From assembly GCF_028553805.1 (NCBI RefSeq), contig NZ_CP067140.1, positions 2,542,001 through 2,606,000 on the forward strand: 64,000 nt of DNA, in the 5' to 3' direction. Positions 31,006 through 39,775 of the stretch are shown here, piece by piece (positions within the stretch are counted from its first letter, which is position 1; each line of letters begins with the position of its first letter). Under the pieces are notes generated by a model. That model worked only from the letters and a program-made list of their open reading frames with translations. It did no database searches and was not told the DNA's origin. Both the position numbers and the translations under genes were made by a program. This DNA is from Paracoccus saliphilus (GTDB lineage Bacteria > Pseudomonadota > Alphaproteobacteria > Rhodobacterales > Rhodobacteraceae).

Positions 31006-32271
31006 ATGACCGAGCCTTACGGGGCTGTTCCAGCTGCAAACATGAAAATCGATGGCGACCGGTTATGGGACAGCATCATGGAAATGGCCAGGATCGGTCC
31101 CGGCGTGGCGGGCGGCAATAACCGCCAGACCCTGACCGATGACGATGCCGAGGGTCGGCGCCTGTTCCAAGGCTGGTGCGAGGAGGCCGGGATGTCCATG
31201 GGCGTCGACCGGATGGGCAACATGTTCATGCGTCACGAGGGGACCGAACCGGATCTCGACCCCGTCTATATTGGCAGCCATCTGGACACGCAGCCCACCG
31301 GCGGGAAATATGACGGCGTGCTGGGCGTGCTCTCGGGGTTGGAGGTGATCCGCTCGATCCGCGACATGGAAATCTCGACCCGCCGCCCCATCGTGGTGGT
31401 CAACTGGACCAACGAGGAAGGGACCCGTTTCGCGCCCGCCATGCTGGCCTCGGGCGTATTCGCCGGGATGCATGACGAGGATTACGCCAATAGCCGCGAG
31501 GATGCCGAGGGCAAGCGGTTCGGTGACGAGCTGGACCGGATCGGCTGGCGCGGCGACGAGGCCCCGGGCGAGCGCAAGATCCACGCGATGTTCGAATACC
31601 ATATCGAGCAGGGCCCGATACTGGAGGCAGAGAACACGCAGATCGGCGTGGTCACGCATGGACAGGGTCTGTGGTGGCTGCAGGTGACACTGACCGGCAA
31701 GGACGCGCATACCGGCTCGACCCCGATGAAGATGCGGGTGAATGCCGGCTTGGGCATGGCCCGGATCGTCGAGGCGGTGCATCGCATCGCCATGGATCAC
31801 CAGCCCAACGCCGTGGGCGCGGTCGGCCAGGCCAATGTCTATCCCAATTCCCGCAACGTGATCCCCGGCCGGGCGGTGTTTACCATCGATTTCCGCTCGC
31901 CGGACCTGGACAAGCTGACATCGATGCGCACGAGGCTGGAGGCCGAGGCGGCGGAGATCGCGGATGATCTGGGGCTGGGAATCGAGATCGAGCCGGTCGG
32001 GCATTTCGATCCGGTGACATTCGATCCCAAGCTGGCCGGGATGCTGCGCGACGCGGCCGATCGTTTGGGCTACAGTCATATGGATATCGTCTCGGGTGCC
32101 GGGCATGACGCCTGCTGGATCAACAAACTCGCGCCGACGGTGATGATCATGTGCCCCTGCGTCGATGGGCTGAGCCATAACGAGGCGGAAGAGATCAGCC
32201 CGGAATGGGCCTCGGCCGGGGCCGACGTGCTGCTGCACGCAGTGCTCGAGGCGGCGGAGATTGCGCGCTGA
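31006..32271 (+). CDS. M20-family amidohydrolase (beta-ureidopropionase / N-carbamoyl-amino acid hydrolase)
   Basis: A 421-residue zinc hydrolase of the M20/hydantoinase-carbamoylase family. Metal and active-site motifs are GSHLDTQPTGGKYDGVLG, NEEGTRFAPAMLAS and GAGHDACW. The dimerisation lid domain lies at about 215-330 (DAHTGSTPM). In this operon it should remove the carbamoyl group in the third step of reductive pyrimidine breakdown, or act on hydantoin products. The ATG at 31006 follows AGGAAGGA. A dispersed element separates it from the next gene. Confidence 0.9.
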   Translation: MTEPYGAVPAANMKIDGDRLWDSIMEMARIGPGVAGGNNRQTLTDDDAEGRRLFQGWCEEAGMSMGVDRMGNMFMRHEGTEPDLDPVYIGSHLDTQPTGGKYDGVLGVLSGLEVIRSIRDMEISTRRPIVVVNWTNEEGTRFAPAMLASGVFAGMHDEDYANSREDAEGKRFGDELDRIGWRGDEAPGERKIHAMFEYHIEQGPILEAENTQIGVVTHGQGLWWLQVTLTGKDAHTGSTPMKMRVNAGLGMARIVEAVHRIAMDHQPNAVGAVGQANVYPNSRNVIPGRAVFTIDFRSPDLDKLTSMRTRLEAEAAEIADDLGLGIEIEPVGHFDPVTFDPKLAGMLRDAADRLGYSHMDIVSGAGHDACWINKLAPTVMIMCPCVDGLSHNEAEEISPEWASAGADVLLHAVLEAAEIAR

Positions 32272-32280
32272 GGCGCGCGA

Positions 32281-32338
32281 AGGCCGGGGGCGCTTCGCCC
32301 CCCGGACCCCCAGAGGATATTTTTCTGAAGAAGAAGGG
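32281..32338 (+). repeat. dispersed hairpin element, copy C (supplies a ribosome binding site)
   Basis: The stem CCGGGGGCG/CGCCCCcCGG is followed by ACCCCCAGAGGATATTTTTC and TGAAGAAGAAGGG. CTG replaces the ATG of other copies. The tail AGAAGGG lies 8 bases before the ATG of the dihydropyrimidinase gene and is its only ribosome-site candidate, so this copy is positioned inside an operon rather than at its end. Confidence 0.72.
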
Positions 32339-32346
32339 TTCACGCG

Positions 32347-33798
32347 ATGAGCACGGTCATTCGGAACGGAACTGTCGTCACGGCGGATTTGAGCTATAAG
32401 GCGGATGTACTGATCGAGGGCGGCAAGATCGCCGCGATCGGCGAGGGCTTGACGGGCGACGAGGTGCTGGACGCCACCGGCTGCCTTGTCATGCCGGGCG
32501 GGATCGATCCGCATACGCATATGGAGATGCCCTTCATGGGCACCTATTCCGCCGACGATTTCGAAAGCGGAACGCGGGCGGCGCTGGCCGGCGGGACCAC
32601 GATGGTGGTGGATTTCGCCCTGCCATCGCCCGGTCAGGGGCTGCTGGATGCGCTGAAGATGTGGGACAACAAGTCCGGGCGGGCGCACTGCGATTACAGC
32701 TATCACATGGCTGTCACCTGGTGGAGCGAGCAGGTCTTCGACGAAATGGCCGAAGTCGTGAAGCGCGGCATCACGAGTTTCAAGCATTTCATGGCCTACA
32801 AGGGCGCGCTGATGGTGAATGACGACGAGCTCTTCGCCAGTTTCCGCCGGGTCGGTGATCTGGGCGGGATCGCGCTGGTCCATGCCGAGAATGGCGATGT
32901 GGTGGCGGAATTGTCGGCGCAGCTGCTGGCCGATGGCAATACCGGGCCCGAGGCGCATGCCTATTCGCGCCCGCCGCAGGTCGAGGGCGAGGCAACGAAC
33001 CGTGCGATCATGGTGGCCGATATGGCCGGGGTGCCGCTTTATGTCGTGCATGTCAGCTGCGAGGACAGCCATGAGGCGATCCGGCGCGCGAAACAGCAGG
33101 GCAAGCGGGTCTGGGGCGAGCCGCTGATCCAGCATCTCACGCTGGACGAGAGCGAGTATTTCAACCCCGATTGGGATCATGCCGCACGGCGGGTGATGTC
33201 ACCGCCCTTCCGCAACAAGAAGCACCAGGACTCTCTCTGGGCCGGGCTGCAATCAGGTGGCCTGTCGGTGGTAGCGACCGATCATTGCGCCTTTACCACC
33301 GAGCAGAAGCGTTACGGCGTCGGCGATTTCACCAAGATCCCGAATGGCACGGGCGGGCTCGAGGACCGGATGCCGATGCTGTGGACGCATGGGGTGAATA
33401 CCGGGCGGCTGACCCCGAATGAATTCGTGGCCGTGACCTCGACCAATATCGCCAAGATCCTGAACCTCTATCCGCGCAAGGGTGCGGTGCTGGTCGGTGC
33501 GGATGCCGATCTGGTGGTTTGGGACCCCGAGGCGGAAAAGACCATCAGCGCGGGAAGCCAGCAATCCGCCATCGATTACAACGTGTTCGAAGGCCAGAAG
33601 GTCAAGGGCCTGCCGCGCTATACCCTCACGCGCGGGGTGGTGGCCGTTCGCGAGGGCGCATTGGACAGCCGCGAGGGGCACGGGAAATTCGTGGCGCGCG
33701 AGCCGCGCGGACAGGTCAACCGGGCACTCACCAAGTGGAAGGACCTGACCGCGCCAAGGCCGGTCGAACGCTCGGGCATTCCGGCGAGCGGGGTGTGA
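32347..33798 (+). CDS. hydA: dihydropyrimidinase / D-hydantoinase
   Basis: A 483-residue amidohydrolase. The metal ligands begin with His56 and His58 (GIDPHTHMEMPF). The carboxylated bridging lysine is in SFKHFMAYKG (Lys152), and the later His ligands are in VHVSC and the 'ATDHCAF' segment. It opens dihydrouracil/dihydrothymine or 5-substituted hydantoin rings. The gene follows the M20 hydrolase and precedes the ABC genes in one operon. Its ribosome site comes from the repeat just upstream. Confidence 0.95.
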   Translation: MSTVIRNGTVVTADLSYKADVLIEGGKIAAIGEGLTGDEVLDATGCLVMPGGIDPHTHMEMPFMGTYSADDFESGTRAALAGGTTMVVDFALPSPGQGLLDALKMWDNKSGRAHCDYSYHMAVTWWSEQVFDEMAEVVKRGITSFKHFMAYKGALMVNDDELFASFRRVGDLGGIALVHAENGDVVAELSAQLLADGNTGPEAHAYSRPPQVEGEATNRAIMVADMAGVPLYVVHVSCEDSHEAIRRAKQQGKRVWGEPLIQHLTLDESEYFNPDWDHAARRVMSPPFRNKKHQDSLWAGLQSGGLSVVATDHCAFTTEQKRYGVGDFTKIPNGTGGLEDRMPMLWTHGVNTGRLTPNEFVAVTSTNIAKILNLYPRKGAVLVGADADLVVWDPEAEKTISAGSQQSAIDYNVFEGQKVKGLPRYTLTRGVVAVREGALDSREGHGKFVAREPRGQVNRALTKWKDLTAPRPVERSGIPASGV

Positions 33799-33799
33799 C

Positions 33800-34582
33800 T
33801 TGGGCCAGCCGGTGATCGAGGCCAATGCCGTCAGCCTGACCTTCCAGACCGCAGACGGGCCGATCCATGCCTTGAAGGATGTCGATCTGAGCATCGGGGC
33901 GGGTGAATTCGTCAGCTTCATCGGCCCCTCGGGCTGTGGCAAGACCACCTTCCTGCGCACCATTGCCGCCCTGGAAAGCCCGACCTCCGGCACGCTGACC
34001 GTGAACGGGATGAGCCCGGACGAAGCGCGGCGCGCCCGCGCCTATGGCTATGTGTTCCAGGCGCCGGGCCTGTATCCCTGGCGCAGGATTGCCGGGAATA
34101 TCTCGCTGCCGCTGGAAATCATGGGTTTCGACAAGGCGGATCGGGCGGAACGCGTGCGCCGGGTGCTGGAACTGGTCGATCTCGAGGGGTTCGGGGGCAA
34201 GTTCCCATGGCAACTCTCGGGCGGGATGCAGCAGCGGGCCAGCATCGCCCGGGCGCTGGCCTTCGACGCCGATATCCTGCTGATGGACGAGCCCTTCGGC
34301 GCGCTGGACGAGATCGTGCGCGACCGGCTGAACGAGGCTTTGCTGGCACTATGGCGGAAGACCGGCAAGACCATCGGCTTCGTCACCCACTCCATCCCCG
34401 AGGCGGTCTATCTGTCCACCAAGATCGTCGTGATGTCTCCGCGGCCGGGGCGGATCACCCGGATCATCGACAGCCCCCTGCCCGCCGAACGGCCTCTGGA
34501 TATCCGCGACACGCCGGAATTCATCGCATTGGCGCATGAGGTGCGCGAAGGACTGCGCGAGGGACATGGCGATGATGTGTGA
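33800..34582 (+). CDS. ABC transporter ATPase (nitrate/sulfonate/pyrimidine class)
   Basis: A 260-residue ATPase with Walker A GPSGCGKTT, Q-loop FQAPGLYPW, signature LSGGMQQR, Walker B ILLMDEPFGALDE and H-loop THSIPEAV. It belongs to the SsuB/TauB class. The start is TTG at 33800 (one base after the hydantoinase stop) with GGGGTG upstream; GTG at 33812 is the alternative. With the two permeases and the binding protein it should import pyrimidines, hydantoins or related ring compounds. Confidence 0.93.
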   Translation: MGQPVIEANAVSLTFQTADGPIHALKDVDLSIGAGEFVSFIGPSGCGKTTFLRTIAALESPTSGTLTVNGMSPDEARRARAYGYVFQAPGLYPWRRIAGNISLPLEIMGFDKADRAERVRRVLELVDLEGFGGKFPWQLSGGMQQRASIARALAFDADILLMDEPFGALDEIVRDRLNEALLALWRKTGKTIGFVTHSIPEAVYLSTKIVVMSPRPGRITRIIDSPLPAERPLDIRDTPEFIALAHEVREGLREGHGDDV

Positions 34583-34612
34583 GCGGCACAACAGCGGCGC
34601 AGGGATCGCCAC

Positions 34613-35476
34613 ATGAAGAATACCGTTCCCATCCTTGTCGTGCTGACGGCAATCGTCGCGATCTGGTATATCGCTGCCATCGGTATGAATTCGACATGGG
34701 TCAAGGACCAGGCGGCGCGGGCGGAAGTCGAGCTTTCCGCGGCGGAGCTGGTGACACAGACCCTGACGCTCGAGCGCCCCGTTCTGCCCGCCCCGCATCA
34801 GGTCGCGGTCGGGTTGTGGGAGGGATTCACCGGGCAGAAGATCACCTCGAAACGCAGCCTTGTCTGGCATGGCTGGGTCACCCTGTCGGCGACCCTGACC
34901 GGATTCGCCATCGGCAGTCTCGCCGGTATTCTGCTGGCAGTCGGAATCGTGCATAGCCGGGCCATGGATCAATCGGTGATGCCATGGGCTGTGGCCAGTC
35001 AGACCGTGCCAATCCTTGCGATTGCGCCGATGGTGATCGTGGTCTTTGCCAGCATGGGGGTCACCGGGCTACTTCCAAAGGCGATCATTGCGGCGTGGCT
35101 GTCGTTCTTCCCGGTGCTGGTCGGCATGGTGAAGGGATTGCGCACGCCCGACGCCATGCAGCTTGACCTGATGCGATCATGGAGCGCCTCGCGCCCGCAG
35201 ACATTCTGGCGGCTGAGACTGCCTTCGTCCCTGCCCTATCTGTTTGCCAGCCTGAAGGTCGGCATTGCTGCCGCTCTGGTCGGCACCATTGTTGGGGAAC
35301 TTCCCGCCGGGGCCAGCGCGGGCTTGGGCGCAAGACTGCTCTCGGGCAGCTATTACGGCCAGACGGTGCAGATCTGGGCGGCGTTGTTCGCGGCGGCAGC
35401 GCTGGCGGCAGGGCTGGTCATCGCGGTGGGGCGGATCGAATCCGTCACCCTGCGCCGCATGGGACTGTCGCGATGA
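34613..35476 (+). CDS. ABC transporter permease 1
   Basis: A 287-residue inner-membrane permease of the SsuC/TauC class with about six helices and the coupling motif around MRSWSASRPQTFWRLRLPSSLPYL, which contacts the ATPase. A longer N-terminal periplasmic stretch follows the first helix (about 28-75). The ATG at 34613 follows AGGGA. Its stop overlaps the next permease gene (ATGA). Confidence 0.92.
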   Translation: MKNTVPILVVLTAIVAIWYIAAIGMNSTWVKDQAARAEVELSAAELVTQTLTLERPVLPAPHQVAVGLWEGFTGQKITSKRSLVWHGWVTLSATLTGFAIGSLAGILLAVGIVHSRAMDQSVMPWAVASQTVPILAIAPMVIVVFASMGVTGLLPKAIIAAWLSFFPVLVGMVKGLRTPDAMQLDLMRSWSASRPQTFWRLRLPSSLPYLFASLKVGIAAALVGTIVGELPAGASAGLGARLLSGSYYGQTVQIWAALFAAAALAAGLVIAVGRIESVTLRRMGLSR

Positions 35477-36318
35477 CCGGGGCGCTGTCCATTCTGGCGG
35501 TCTGGCTCGGGGCATGGGGGCTCAACATCTGGCTGGCGCGGTTCGGGATCCGCCTGACAAGGTTTCTCGTGGCGCTGATCTTCGGCCTGACCATCGTCGT
35601 GCTGTGGGAGATGATCGTGCGGATATACGCGATCCCGCCGGTCATCCTGCCCCCACCGACACAGATCGCGGCCAGCTTCGCGGCGAATACCGCGATCCTC
35701 TGGGCGGATTTCGTCCAGACCATCGTCAAGGGCGCGCTGGTCGGCTGGCTTTTGGGCGGTTCGGCGGCGATCCTGACCGCCATCGCCATCGACCGCAGCC
35801 CGTTCCTGCAACGCGGGCTGCTGCCGATCGGCAATTTCGTCGCCGCCCTGCCCATCGTCGGCATCGCCCCCATCCTGGTGATGTGGTTCGGCTTTGACTG
35901 GCAATCCAAGGCGGCGGTCGTCGTGGTGATGGTGTTCTTCCCGATCCTCGTGAACATGGTCGCGGGGCTGGCGGCCACCGACCAGATGCAGCGCGACCAG
36001 ATGGCGACATGGGCCGCGCCTTATCGGCATGCGCTGTGGAAACTGCGCCTGCCCGCCGCCATGCCCTTCCTGTTCAACGGGCTCAAGATCACGACCACGC
36101 TGGCGCTGATCGGGGCCATCGTCGCGGAATTCTTCGGCAGCCCGACCAAGGGCATGGGGTTCCGCATCTCGACCGCGGTGGGGCGGCTGGACCTGCCGCT
36201 GGTCTGGGCCGAGATCCTTGTGGCGGCAATCGCCGGATCGTTATTCTATGGTATCGTGGCGCTGATCGAAAAGAAGGTGACATTCTGGCACCCGTCGCAG
36301 CGCGGTCAACGGGGCTGA
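35473..36318 (+). CDS. ABC transporter permease 2
   Basis: A 281-residue permease homologous to permease 1, with the coupling segment MATWAAPYRHALWKLRLPAAMPFLF. About six or seven helices. The ATG at 35473 overlaps the stop of permease 1. Two different permeases suggest a heterodimeric channel. Confidence 0.92.
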   Translation: MTGALSILAVWLGAWGLNIWLARFGIRLTRFLVALIFGLTIVVLWEMIVRIYAIPPVILPPPTQIAASFAANTAILWADFVQTIVKGALVGWLLGGSAAILTAIAIDRSPFLQRGLLPIGNFVAALPIVGIAPILVMWFGFDWQSKAAVVVVMVFFPILVNMVAGLAATDQMQRDQMATWAAPYRHALWKLRLPAAMPFLFNGLKITTTLALIGAIVAEFFGSPTKGMGFRISTAVGRLDLPLVWAEILVAAIAGSLFYGIVALIEKKVTFWHPSQRGQRG

Positions 36319-36342
36319 ACGCCCCCCAACAGGAGAGTGAAG

Positions 36343-37326
36343 ATGAAAAGACTGATGCTTGGCTGTGCCGCCCTCGCATTCGCGGGCGCGGCCGATGCGC
36401 AAGAGCTGACCCTGCAATTGAAATGGGTCACGCAGGCGCAGTTCGGCGGCTATTACGTCGCCAAGGATAAGGGTTTCTACGAGGAAGAAGGGCTCGATGT
36501 CACGATCAAGGCTGGGGGCCCGGATATCGCGCCGACGCAGGTGCTTGCCGGGGGAGGCGCGGATGTGATCGTCGAATGGATGCCCGCCGCGCTGGCCGCC
36601 CGTGAAAAGGGCCTGCCGCTGGTCAATATCGCGCAGCCGTTCAAGGCTTCGGGAATGATGCTGACCTGCCTGAAGGAAAGCGGCATCAGCGATCCCAAGA
36701 CCGATTTCGCGGGCAAGACCCTGGGCGTCTGGTTCGCGGGCAACGAATACCCGTTCCTGAGCTGGATGCACACGCTCGGCCTGTCGACCGAGGGCGGCAC
36801 GGACGGCGTCACCGTGCTGAAACAGGGCTTCAATGTCGATCCGCTGCTGCAGAAACAGGCGGCCTGCATCAGCACCATGACCTATAACGAATATTGGCAG
36901 GTGATCGATGCCGGTATCGGGCCCGACGACCTGGTAACCTTCAAATACGAGGATCAGGGCGTCGCCACGCTGGAAGACGGGCTCTATGTGCTTGAAAGCA
37001 CGCTGGAGGACGAAGCCAAGGTCGCCGACCTGGAGAAATTCGTCCGCGCCAGCATGAAGGGCTGGAAATATGCCGAGGAGAATCCCGAGGAAGCCGCCGA
37101 GATCGTGCTGGAGAACGACGAGACCGGCGCCCAGACCATCGAGCACCAGACCCGCATGATGACCGAAATCGGCAAGCTGACCGCCGGATCGAACGGCGCG
37201 CTGGACGAGGCCGATTACCAGCGCACGGTCGATACATTGCTGGCGGGCGGCTCGGACCCGGTGATTTCCGAGGCGCCCGAAGGCGCATGGACCCACGCGA
37301 TTACGGACAAGGCGCTGGCAGAGTAA
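36343..37326 (+). CDS. ABC transporter binding protein, NMT1/THI5-like
   Basis: A 327-residue exported protein with a signal peptide (MKRLMLGCAALAFAGAADA) and the NMT1/THI5-like start LTLQLKWVTQAQFGGYYVAKDKGFY. This family binds pyrimidine precursors and similar ring compounds. The ATG at 36343 lies behind AGGAG; a GTG two codons upstream is less likely. It is the last gene of the operon, followed by a dispersed element. Confidence 0.92.
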   Translation: MKRLMLGCAALAFAGAADAQELTLQLKWVTQAQFGGYYVAKDKGFYEEEGLDVTIKAGGPDIAPTQVLAGGGADVIVEWMPAALAAREKGLPLVNIAQPFKASGMMLTCLKESGISDPKTDFAGKTLGVWFAGNEYPFLSWMHTLGLSTEGGTDGVTVLKQGFNVDPLLQKQAACISTMTYNEYWQVIDAGIGPDDLVTFKYEDQGVATLEDGLYVLESTLEDEAKVADLEKFVRASMKGWKYAEENPEEAAEIVLENDETGAQTIEHQTRMMTEIGKLTAGSNGALDEADYQRTVDTLLAGGSDPVISEAPEGAWTHAITDKALAE

Positions 37327-37331
37327 AACAG

Positions 37332-37400
37332 GCGTCCCGCGACAGCCGGGGGTTTCACACCCCCGGACCCCCGTGGGATATTTGCATGAAGAAGAAGGGG
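37332..37400 (+). repeat. dispersed hairpin-ATGAAGAAGAAG element, copy D
   Basis: GCGTCCCGCG, then stem CCGGGGGT/ACCCCCGG with loop TTCAC, then ACCCCCGTGGGATATTTG and CATGAAGAAGAAGGGG. The loop-closing pair is T-A here but C-G in copies B and E, so pairing is kept by a compensatory change. It lies between the binding-protein gene and the convergent ParA gene. Confidence 0.78.
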
Positions 37401-37429
37401 CGAATGCGCGGTGGGGCCGCGGTGGAGGG

Positions 37430-38065
37430 CTACGCCATCGCGGCCAGAACCTCGGCCGTCAGCGCATCCATTTCATCGCGGGCCGCGCCATTGCGGGAAT
37501 GCTCCATCACGCCAAGCCCCAGCCCCAGGGTTTCAGCATAGCCGACCCGGTTCGCGATTTGGGTATCAGCCACCATCGCGCCGAGTTCAGCGGCCTTTGC
37601 AGCCACCTCTACCGCCAGCCGCGTATTCGGCCGGACCCTGTTCAGGACGACCATCACCAGAGATCTCTCGCGCCGCGCCAGATCCAGCACACCCTCGGTC
37701 GCCCACAGATCGACATGACTGGTCGCCACCGGCACGATCACCAGGTCGGCAACGCGCAGGGCCGGGCGCAAATCGCTGTCGATCTTGGGGGGCGTATCGA
37801 CGATCACATAATCGAAACGCTTCTTCAGCTTCTCGGATTCATAGCTGGCGCCCCATGCGGAGGATGTCGAGAAATCCAGGGCTTCGTCCTCGCCCCGCGC
37901 CTCCATCCGCTCGATGAACCAGCGCCCCATGCTGCCCTGCGGATCGGTATCGACCAGGGCCACCGAATGCCCGAGGCGATGCAGGCTGACGGCAAGGTTG
38001 ACCGCCAGGGTCGTCTTGCCCGAGCCGCCTTTCTGCTGGGCCACAGTGATAATCCTGCCTGACAT
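37430..38065 (-). CDS. orphan ParA-family ATPase
   Basis: A 211-residue deviant-Walker ATPase with KGGSGKTT at about residues 11-18, VDTDPQGS and VIVDTPPK. No parB or parS-like gene is adjacent and no replication gene is nearby, so it is not an obvious plasmid partition system. Small orphan ParA proteins of this kind position cargo such as chemoreceptor clusters or division proteins. The ATG at 38065 follows AAGGAG. Which cargo it moves is unknown. Confidence 0.88.
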   Translation of the reverse strand: MSGRIITVAQQKGGSGKTTLAVNLAVSLHRLGHSVALVDTDPQGSMGRWFIERMEARGEDEALDFSTSSAWGASYESEKLKKRFDYVIVDTPPKIDSDLRPALRVADLVIVPVATSHVDLWATEGVLDLARRERSLVMVVLNRVRPNTRLAVEVAAKAAELGAMVADTQIANRVGYAETLGLGLGVMEHSRNGAARDEMDALTAEVLAAMA

Positions 38066-38143
38066 CAACACTCCTTCACCGCGAATTTGGGGCAGGTTAG
38101 CCGCCCGTCCCCACGATTGCACGGAGTTTTTGCAGCTGCAGCA

Positions 38144-38467
38144 TCAGCTTCGGAAGACTGACTGCAATTCGTACATGACCGGCTCGAAACTTTTGCACAT
38201 CGTGTGAATGTCACGGTTTCGGCGGCGCATTTCCTCGGTCCGCAGCATCGCCTGGTAATCCTTGCGGTCGCGCCATTGCGAATAGGTGGCGATACGGGTC
38301 TGCGCGTCGTTCAGATGGATCGCACCGGAAACGAACCCCGGCTGGCGGCTGATGACATGTTCCCATGCGTCACTGAGCATCTCCAGAACGTCATGAGCTG
38401 TGCCGGGCGTCACCTCGAAGGTGCAGATGACGGTCTGGCCGTCGAAATCGGGGCTGATATCGGGCAT
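38144..38467 (-). CDS. antibiotic biosynthesis monooxygenase (ABM)-domain protein
   Basis: A 107-residue single-domain protein with the ABM ferredoxin-like pattern: VICTFEVTPGTAHDVLEML, QPGFVSGAIHL and YSQWRDRKDYQAML. Such proteins act as small cofactor-free monooxygenases or haem-degrading enzymes, but many are uncharacterised. The start at 38467 follows GGGAG. No conserved neighbours. Confidence 0.78.
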   Translation of the reverse strand: MPDISPDFDGQTVICTFEVTPGTAHDVLEMLSDAWEHVISRQPGFVSGAIHLNDAQTRIATYSQWRDRKDYQAMLRTEEMRRRNRDIHTMCKSFEPVMYELQSVFRS

Positions 38468-38506
38468 GGCTGGTCTCCCTCTGGCTGGTTCTGCATCCAG
38501 CCTAAA

Positions 38507-38550
38507 GCATTTCCAGCAGAAATGGACACCGGTTTTGCGTCCGGAAATGC
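38507..38550. repeat. 44-bp palindromic intergenic element
   Basis: GCATTTCC (38507-38514) pairs with GGAAATGC (38543-38550), and an inner GGAC pairs with GTCC around CCGGTTTTGC. The sequence resembles palindromic elements that recur between genes in alphaproteobacterial genomes. Only one copy occurs in this window. Confidence 0.5.
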
Positions 38551-38663
38551 GCCAAGACATCAATGCAGGCCGAATCCGGTCCCGCGCAAGCCATCTATCC
38601 GGACCATTGCCGCCGGTCGCCGCAAGGTGCATGCTCGGGGCGACAACAGCACAGGAGCAGGCG

Positions 38664-39713
38664 ATGATCCCGGTATTCGATGGCCATAACGATTTCATTC
38701 AGCGCGTCGTGGCGGCAGGAGAGAATGGCACCGGGATCTGGCTGGACGGCGACGGCACCGGCCATCTGGACCTGCCGCGGATCAAGGCGGGCGGGATGAT
38801 CGGCGGTTTCTTCGCTATCTGGATTCCCGCCGAGTCGAGCCCGAATGACGAAGATGCGGTGGCGTTGATGCAGAACCCGCCCTTTTCCATGCCATTGACT
38901 GATGAGATCCCGCATGATGCCGCCCTGCCCCATGCGTTCCGGCAAGCGGCCGCATTGCGCGCATTGGAACGGACCGGCACGCTGGACATCGTGACCAGCA
39001 CGGCGGGGCTGCGCCGGACGGTGGCCGAGGGCCGCATCGCCGCGATCATGCATATGGAAGGGGCCGAGGCGATCCGCGACATGGATGCGCTGCATCTATG
39101 GCACGCCGCGGGGCTGCGCTCGCTCGGGCCGGTCTGGTCGCGACCGACGGCTTACGGTCATGGCGTGCCCTTCGCCTTTCCGTCCTCGCCCGATACTGGC
39201 GAGGGGTTGACGGCGGCAGGCAAGACGCTGGTCCGCGAATGCAATCAGCTGCGGATCATGCTGGACCTGTCGCATCTGAACGAGGCCGGGTTCGACGATA
39301 TCGCGAAACTGTCGGACGCCCCGCTGGTGGCCAGCCACAGCTGTGTCCATGCCATCTGTCCCAGTGCCCGCAACCTGACCGACCGTCAGCTGCGGATCAT
39401 CGCCGAAACCGGCGGGCTGGTCGGGCTGAATTATGCCTCGAGCTTCCTGCGCGAGGATGGCAAGCGCCTGCCACTGGAAAACCTGGATGTCATGCTGCGG
39501 CATCTGGATCATCTGCTGGAAATCCTGGGCGAGGATGGCGTTGCCTTGGGCTCGGATTTCGACGGGGCGCTGATGCCGCAGGACTTGGCCGATGCATCGG
39601 CCCTGCAGAACCTTGTGCAAGCCATGAGGAATCACGGATACAGAAATGATCTTATAGAGAAAATATCCAGCGAGAACTGGATTTCATTGCTCCGTAAAAC
39701 CTGGGGAAACTGA
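38664..39713 (+). CDS. membrane dipeptidase family (M19) hydrolase
   Basis: A 349-residue M19 (renal dipeptidase) zinc enzyme. The first metal motif is DGHNDF, the bridging glutamate is in MEGAEAI, later histidines are in DLSHLNEAG and ASHSCVHAI, and the C-terminal GSDFDGALMP is also typical. It would cleave dipeptides, including D-configured ones. The ATG at 38664 follows AGGAG. It has its own terminator. Confidence 0.92.
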   Translation: MIPVFDGHNDFIQRVVAAGENGTGIWLDGDGTGHLDLPRIKAGGMIGGFFAIWIPAESSPNDEDAVALMQNPPFSMPLTDEIPHDAALPHAFRQAAALRALERTGTLDIVTSTAGLRRTVAEGRIAAIMHMEGAEAIRDMDALHLWHAAGLRSLGPVWSRPTAYGHGVPFAFPSSPDTGEGLTAAGKTLVRECNQLRIMLDLSHLNEAGFDDIAKLSDAPLVASHSCVHAICPSARNLTDRQLRIIAETGGLVGLNYASSFLREDGKRLPLENLDVMLRHLDHLLEILGEDGVALGSDFDGALMPQDLADASALQNLVQAMRNHGYRNDLIEKISSENWISLLRKTWGN

Positions 39714-39728
39714 CAGGCGGCATCAGGT

Positions 39729-39753
39729 CAAGCGACCCTCAACGGGTCGCTTG
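39729..39753. terminator. bidirectional terminator between dipeptidase and RodZ-like genes
   Basis: A perfect 10-bp stem, CAAGCGACCC with GGGTCGCTTG, has loop TCAAC, 15 bases after the dipeptidase stop and 22 bases from the convergent stop. It is short of T residues. Confidence 0.6.
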
Positions 39754-39775
39754 CAAAGCGGATGCACGAAATCGG

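Noticed and set aside
31063..33180. 705-codon minus-strand open frame opposite the M20 hydrolase and dihydropyrimidinase genes
   Set aside because: Both plus-strand genes are certain from catalytic motifs; the minus frame is a shadow.
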